Shown here: positions 58,803 through 64,000 of the stretch, one piece after another
How the letters are laid out: each line of letters starts with the position of its first letter
Position numbering within the stretch: the stretch's first letter is position 1
The notes under the pieces: model-generated
Told to the model about the DNA's origin: nothing
The model's input: the letters and a program-made list of their open reading frames with translations, nothing else
Databases searched by the model: none
Made by a program: the position numbers and the translations under genes
Assembly (NCBI GenBank): GCA_028455995.1
Contig: JABELC010000003.1
Location: forward strand, 1 to 64,000
DNA: 64,000 nt
From: Scleromitrula shiraiana
Taxonomy: Eukaryota > Ascomycota > Leotiomycetes > Helotiales > Sclerotiniaceae
Direction of reading: 5' to 3'

Positions 58803-60338
58803 ATGAAGAAAAACTTCTTCAAGATGATTGAAAAACACATAATTGATGAGGATGGTGATTGCCTTTTTCGTTTATACAGACATGTCTTTTCTGACCCGAC
58901 GGAGAATCATGCGGATGATGAAAGCAGTCACGCAAGTTTTTATTCTCTTGACAATTCTCCTTTAAGTCTATCTTTCTCTGATCTTAAAGGATTTGACTAC
59001 GAAAATATATTCGAGCAGGAAAATAGATATGGGAGGATAGATGAGTCATTAGATGCGGAAGAAAAAAACCTTTCCAGTGGATCGGAGGAAGAGCATACGA
59101 CAGATACATCATCGGACAGCGATGAAAATAATTCCCACGGTAAATTGAAGGAAGAAAATGATGCTGAGCTTGGCGAAAAAGCTCGAGACTGGGACCTTGA
59201 CAGCGGCGATAGCGACATGGAGACTAGCGCTACTGTTGATCATATGCACTTAGAAGAAGTTCAAGTTCTAGTTTCGTCCAAGAATGTGATGCTCGCTTCT
59301 TCCGTTTTCAAAGCAATGCTTCAGCAAAATAACAGATTCAAAGAAGGGGAAGAACTACACAATACTGGAATCGTTGATATAGATCTGCCAGATGACAATG
59401 CGGATGCTTTTGTAGTATTGATGCGTGTTATACATTCTCGGTTTACAGAGCCTATTGAAGATGTTAGCCTGGAAGTTATGTATTGGATCGCTATCTTGGT
59501 CGACAAATATGATATGCTCTCTGCCACGAAGATGTTCGCGGACTATTGGATCAAATGCAGAAATGATCTCGAAGATCTGAAACAGCCGCTGTATAAAATC
59601 ACCCTTTCTAACAAAAAGGTTGTCTCAAGCGCTTTGCTCAACTTGTGCATTACTTGGTCTTTTGGTTTACTCGAACCATTCAAATCATCCTGTACAATAT
59701 TAGCTATTTCTAGTCCCATGAATGTAAAGAAAGCTGTTCAAATGGCTCAAATCGATTTTCCAGTACCTTCAAAAATATTGGGTATGTCTCCAGTTTCATT
59801 TCAAATAGTCACGCGAATACTTACGAAGCTTGTAGATCAAATCAGTAAATTACGGCTTTGGGGCATAAGATTAATGATAGAACATGTGAGAGAATGGATT
59901 TCCATGTTCAAACATCATCCCGATGAACCCGAAAGTGGTTATCGTCTATGCAAGACTAGATTTCACGGTCAGGAAGTACAATTTGACCACCAAACCACCT
60001 GCGATGCAATGATGCTGCATTCAATCGAGCAGAATCTGAAGCAAACAAAGTACGAGGAATATGAGTGGAACTCAGTTGTTATGATACAGGCGTCTCTCAA
60101 CTCCGTAAAGTACAAATCGGAATGTAGAATCATCACAAGGGCACATTCCGACCGTTGGGATGTCAGCGGCTACTCTGATCGTCGGGTTCCAAACCAGATT
60201 CAGGAAGAAATAGACGTAATCATACCCGAACTTCTTGACGACTTTTTCTTCGAACCATTGACAAGTCATAAACGATTCAACCCTCAAGCAGTGAAGAATG
60301 AAGCAGGGAAGAAGCGCAAAAGGGGCGATATTGACTAG
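58803..60338 (+). CDS. BTB/POZ-domain protein, copy E
   Basis: A 54-base phase-1 intron (59782-59835, GTATGT...TTGTAG) is inferred at the position shared with copies A, C and F. Exons 58803-59781 and 59836-60338 then give 493 residues. The intron is a multiple of three without a stop, so an unspliced 511-residue product is also possible. Splicing yields FPVPSKILG followed by DQISKLRLWGIRLM, which aligns with the second exons of the others. The family motif IIDEDGDCLFRL is at 13-24. A Ser/Asp/Glu-rich spacer follows, then the BTB core VQVLVSSKNVMLASSVFKAM (about 153-265) and the C-terminal block CDAMMLHSIEQNLKQTKY. The end is basic (KKRKRGDID), a possible nuclear signal. The frame is intact. 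Confidence 0.87.
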   Translation: MKKNFFKMIEKHIIDEDGDCLFRLYRHVFSDPTENHADDESSHASFYSLDNSPLSLSFSDLKGFDYENIFEQENRYGRIDESLDAEEKNLSSGSEEEHTTDTSSDSDENNSHGKLKEENDAELGEKARDWDLDSGDSDMETSATVDHMHLEEVQVLVSSKNVMLASSVFKAMLQQNNRFKEGEELHNTGIVDIDLPDDNADAFVVLMRVIHSRFTEPIEDVSLEVMYWIAILVDKYDMLSATKMFADYWIKCRNDLEDLKQPLYKITLSNKKVVSSALLNLCITWSFGLLEPFKSSCTILAISSPMNVKKAVQMAQIDFPVPSKILGMSPVSFQIVTRILTKLVDQISKLRLWGIRLMIEHVREWISMFKHHPDEPESGYRLCKTRFHGQEVQFDHQTTCDAMMLHSIEQNLKQTKYEEYEWNSVVMIQASLNSVKYKSECRIITRAHSDRWDVSGYSDRRVPNQIQEEIDVIIPELLDDFFFEPLTSHKRFNPQAVKNEAGKKRKRGDID

Positions 60339-61197
60339 ATTCGCAGTCATGGGACTAATCACAGGCGGCCTTGTAATGCGTTGAGTAGCTGATAGTATGA
60401 AGTTTCTAATAAGTATGATGCTCATATTATTCAAGATTCAGGTATTCAGGTCTGCCCAGTACTGCTACCTGTCTTATACTTTCTGCTTTTCGAGGGTTCG
60501 AATATGCTTTAGCGGATTACTCTCTAATGAGGGCCTGGTGTCTTCAAGACCATGCAAGATTATGTTATCAGTTCTAGCTTACCTTGCACCTTTTGTAATT
60601 TTCTCGCTTTAGCTATGTTCAACAAGTTTTTCCCATTTCATGTCGTTTATTTATGTTTATTTTATTTGTTTGATATTTTGATTTTTAATGTTTAATTATT
60701 TTCCGAATATCAAAGAGATTCACTGGTATGGAATATGAAGGAAGAGGTATTAAATTGTTTAGTTTATATAATTCGATAATAATCATAATATAATTAGATT
60801 AAAATAGTATATAATTTATTTTATGAGATACTGTGACTACCTGTTTGCATACCAATGATGACAATATGTTTTTCTGACATTATCATATCACGCATCAATC
60901 CACAGACAAAGATATTTGACAAACGTGATGTTATAATTCACTGGCAATCACTTGTAATAATGATGGTTTCATATATTATATACAGTGACAAGTAGACGTG
61001 ATCCCAAAACTTTCAAGTTAGAAATATGTTAATATTTAGATTAAACCATGAATCTCTGGTTGCATCTCTCGAGCGAAATCACGCTTGATATATCCTTAAA
61101 ATGTATGCCCCAGCCGTAAGAATAGTAATCGGAACCATTACTACCTGAAATTCTTATAGCCCCAATTCACGTATCTGATGAAATTTTCTTCCGACTA
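60339..61197. other. Convergent intergenic region between BTB copies E and F
   Basis: AT-rich 3' flanks of two convergent genes. No gene recognised. Confidence 0.6.
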
Positions 61198-62308
61198 TCA
61201 ATCAAACTCCTCAATGTCAAGACCGTCGTAATCCATTAACCTATCGATTACAAGGCTCTCCAACTTAAATTTTTCCCTCTTGCAGTTAACACTGTGGACA
61301 TACTTGTCTGGATTCTGCTTTTCATATATCTCGCAACCAGATACAAAGACAATTTTGAGAACGTTATCGTTCACATCTGTCACGTTGAGACCATCGAAGG
61401 ATTTCGGCATATCATAAAGCTTGAGCTCGATACAACTCTTGGTCATAGAGCCTAGCATCAAGGAATCGCAATTGGAGCGATGCGTTAGCAGCTTTTTGTC
61501 TTCCATTGACACATAGGTCCTACACTGGCTTTTGTATTTGTATCGTTTAATAACGCGATGGACATAGTCGAAAGCGCATTTGATAGCGTTATTGCGATTC
61601 TGCTCGATCTTTTCTAGTGAATTATGTTAGTTCATAGTAGATAACAAAGAGGACGTAGAGCTTACCAATAACTTTCTGCGGGATGGGAAGGTCTACATTG
61701 GCATCTTCAATCATGCTTGTTAAGTCCGCAACTGCCTCCAGATATAAGATTTTGGTGATCTTCTTAAACATTTGACGCTCCTTGAATACCCAAGCAATAC
61801 ACAACAAAGGCAGCGTTTCATCGGTTAAGTGGCGGGGTAGTGCTTTCTGTACTGCCCGAATCCACATATCCGAAAAGATCTTGACCGAGTCGCGCATGTC
61901 GTACTTGTCCACCAGAATGGCAATTTGCATCAAAGTGTTTGAGCTGACCTTGAGAGGCACCTTATTCTGCCGACTGTGAATGCTGTACATCAAGATAATG
62001 AACGCATCGGCATCATCGTCGGGAAGCGAAATTTGCACCGTGCCATTTGCTGCCAACTCGTTGCCTTCTCTGAATCCATTTTGTTGGAGCATGGATCTGA
62101 ACACCGAAGATGCGAGCATACAAGGATTTGAAGAAACTCGGAGTTCGACCTTTTGACTGTTTTGGTCTTCAACTTCGAGCACTAACTTTGTATTCAGCGC
62201 AGCATCCGCAGAGTCTGAATTAAGAACGACATCAGATTTGTTCTGGCGCTTTCTTTCTACTATAAAAGAGCAATCCCCACGGGGATCGATTAAGATGGTT
62301 TCCGTCAT
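61198..62308 (-). CDS. BTB/POZ-domain protein, copy F
   Basis: Two exons on minus (62308-61666, 61613-61198) with a 52-base phase-1 intron (GTAAGC, CTAAC, ACTAG) give 352 residues, the shortest intact copy. The family motif ILIDPRGDCSFIV is at 5-17. The acidic spacer is very short. The BTB core (about 52-155) starts ELRVSSNPCMLASSVFRSML and includes LPDDDADAFIILMYSIHSRQ and MQIAILVDKYDMRDSVKIFS. The helical region ends LPIPQKVIG at the intron. The second exon reads EKIEQNRNNAIKCAFDYVHR and the block CDSLMLGSMTKSCIELKLYD. It is the only copy in the 53-62 kb array on the minus strand, so the array includes an inversion or an independent insertion. Confidence 0.87.
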
Positions 62309-63277
62309 TGTCGATACCTGCAGTATTTTCAGAGAAGAAAGATATTCGAAGTCCGAATGATTGCATGTACTGAGAGCATGAACTATCGAATATGATAGAT
62401 AGATGGAGACAGATGATGAAGAGAAAGATATTTATATGAAGAAAGTACTGGAGAATTTGCATGTGCAGTAATACTTGAAGTAGCTCCTAAACTATACGAT
62501 TATCGTACAATATTCACTGTGGTAGACCTTCGGTAGTGGTTAGTAAGCATGATGGCACCAAGGTTCTGTCAATTCACCAATTTTACTAAAGAGGTTCTAC
62601 TACAGCTCCGTCCCGTAGAACTCAGAAAGAGGGTAGGGTCCCCCATTATGACTACTCTAGATGCAATGACCGGAAGAAAGTTGTCGCAAATAGTGAATTA
62701 TTATGCCATTTGCAAATAGTTGAATAGATATAGGCTTTTGGAAGTTACGGCCAATATGCAATGCTCCAGTACATCTCAGTTTATACTTCAGAGAGCAAGG
62801 CACGGAAAGTAAGCTAGATGATTAGAATAACTTTATCAAAAACGAGTAGTCAATGTTGCATTAGACACGTAGGAAGAATGCGGGGTAAACGAGCGAAGTA
62901 AAAAAGTAGATGAGACGCAGTAAATTAATCATCACGAACTTGGTAATAACCAATATACATATATGCAAATGATAGAACAATCTTACACAAAACAACTTAA
63001 CGTGTCATTTTAACACTGACCTTATTGAATTGATTAAGAATATTACTTCTCGAAACAACATTTCCTACCGATGCGGTTCAATACCGTTGAATAACTAATC
63101 CTTCCTGACCAATCCGTCCACCAGTTCACCGAGAAGAATACAAAAGAATGCGAACACTTCATATATCCCTTAACGAATGCGCCATCCATCCCATGGAACC
63201 TAACCTTGAATACTAACACACCGAACGAAGAAGTATTAAACCCTCAGCTTTCTCATTTACCAAGTCGTCAATGCTTA
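62309..63277. other. Intergenic; promoter of copy F and 3' flank of the eisosome gene
   Basis: No gene seen apart from the TATA box listed separately. The right part is AT-rich and probably 3' untranslated. Confidence 0.5.
62425..62434 (-). promoter_or_regulatory. TATA box of BTB copy F
   Basis: The minus strand reads CATATAAATATC about 117-126 bases upstream of the ATG at 62308, with the same ATATAAAT core as copies C and E. Confidence 0.5.
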
Positions 63278-64000
63278 TTAGAAAGTACTAGCAGCAATAT
63301 GACTTTGGTTCTGATTTTGATGCTGACCCGAAGCAGCGGTACCACCCACCTCACTGCCAGCATACGAAGCCATCTTCCCGGTTGAAACACTCGTGTTCGT
63401 AACACTAGGAGCATAACTACCGGGCATACCCTCCCCACTACTGACCCTACTACCATCAGCGTCGAGATGACCTTGGCCCTGTCCCTGAGCTTGAGCTAGA
63501 CCTTCACCTTCGCCCACTTCCGTTGCCTCCATGCTTCCTCTTACGCCTTGATCATAATGAGAATCTTCATCCAATCTCCAATCTCTCAAATCATCTTCTG
63601 CGTCATTGAGGATTTGTCGGGCTTGATCTCCATGTTCGAATTCGGGTCGTACGTTTCCGGGAATGATGGGGGTGTCATCTAAGAGTTGGAGGAGTCGACG
63701 ACCATGTCGAGCGAGGATGATTTGTTTTTCGGCTCGTTCGATTGTAGCGGCGAATTCAGCAGCGTAGGCTTCCTTGATTTTTTTGCGTGTCTATTTGCAT
63801 GAGTATGATCAGTATAAAGTCTCATCACGAGGGGAGGTAAATCAAGCTTGGATAAAATCAAGAGGAAACGATTTCAAGGAAAAACGATAACTAACAATGT
63901 TACTCAACTGAGCTTCTGCCACCAAGTTTTCAGCCTCCGCTCTAACCAACTCTTGTTCCAAAGTAACTAATTTCGCACTCTCTGGCTCCTTGACCCTCAA
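63278..64000 (-). CDS. Eisosome BAR-domain protein, Pil1/Lsp1 family (5' part outside window)
   Basis: Pil1/Lsp1 proteins form half-tubes on the inner face of the plasma membrane (eisosomes). Two exons are visible on minus: 64000-63896 (LRVKEPESAKLVTLEQELVR, RAEAENLVAEAQLSN) and 63790-63278, with a phase-0 intron (GTTAGT...AATAG). That is about 205 C-terminal residues. The family blocks are TRKKIKEAYAAEFAATIER, EKQIILARHGRRLLQLLDD and TPIIPGNVRPEFEHGDQARQ, followed by ILNDAEDDLRDWRLDEDS. These match the last BAR helices. ARHGRRLLQLLDDTP replaces the usual AGYGKALLELLDDSP, so this is probably a divergent paralogue of the main Pil1. The tail is Gly/Gln/Ser-rich (LAQAQGQGQGH). The gene continues beyond the right edge. 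Confidence 0.87.

Noticed and set aside
60481..60510. GGTTCGAAT word resembling a tRNA B box
   Set aside because: No A box or cloverleaf could be drawn around it.

Overview
This window looks like nuclear DNA of a filamentous ascomycete. It is AT-rich, with short introns of about 45-70 bases that carry GTAAGT-like donors, CTAAC branch sites and AG acceptors. It holds fungus-specific families: a HET/ankyrin protein, a 2EXR protein, an RCR protein, an eisosome Pil1/Lsp1 protein, a DUF8004-type protein and a fibroin-3-related protein. The endopolygalacturonase and overall gene style suggest a plant-associated leotiomycete such as Botrytis or Sclerotinia. That placement is inference from family resemblance, not a database result.

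Layout. 1-8 kb is a decayed accessory region: a cytochrome P450 relic, a 3-beta-HSD/sterol-dehydrogenase relic, an intact AIF/AMID-like FAD oxidoreductase and a broken HET-ankyrin gene. 9-22.7 kb is mostly conserved core: the fibroin-3-related membrane protein, the RCR membrane protein, the ARL8 GTPase and the second-largest subunit of RNA polymerase I. 24-30.6 kb carries two secreted enzymes (tyrosinase and endopolygalacturonase) flanking a methionine aminopeptidase 2 pseudogene. 30.6-34 kb is gene-poor and contains an inverted-repeat, MITE-like element. 34-44 kb has a DnaJ membrane protein, a 2EXR protein, a BTB protein and an MFS anion:cation symporter. 44-53 kb is rich in micro- and minisatellites around one large DUF8004-type gene. 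53-62.3 kb is a local array of five BTB/POZ paralogues (three intact, two broken) related to the BTB gene at 40 kb. The right edge cuts an eisosome gene.

The BTB family is the most interesting system. All six copies share an N-terminal D-x-x-G-D motif followed by a BTB domain. Where the 3' half survives they also share a C-terminal C-D-A-M-like motif and an intron at one position. Three intact copies share an ATATAAAT box about 105-117 bases upstream. I resolved splice sites by hand from reading frames and consensus signals. No tRNA, rRNA or CRISPR was recognised.
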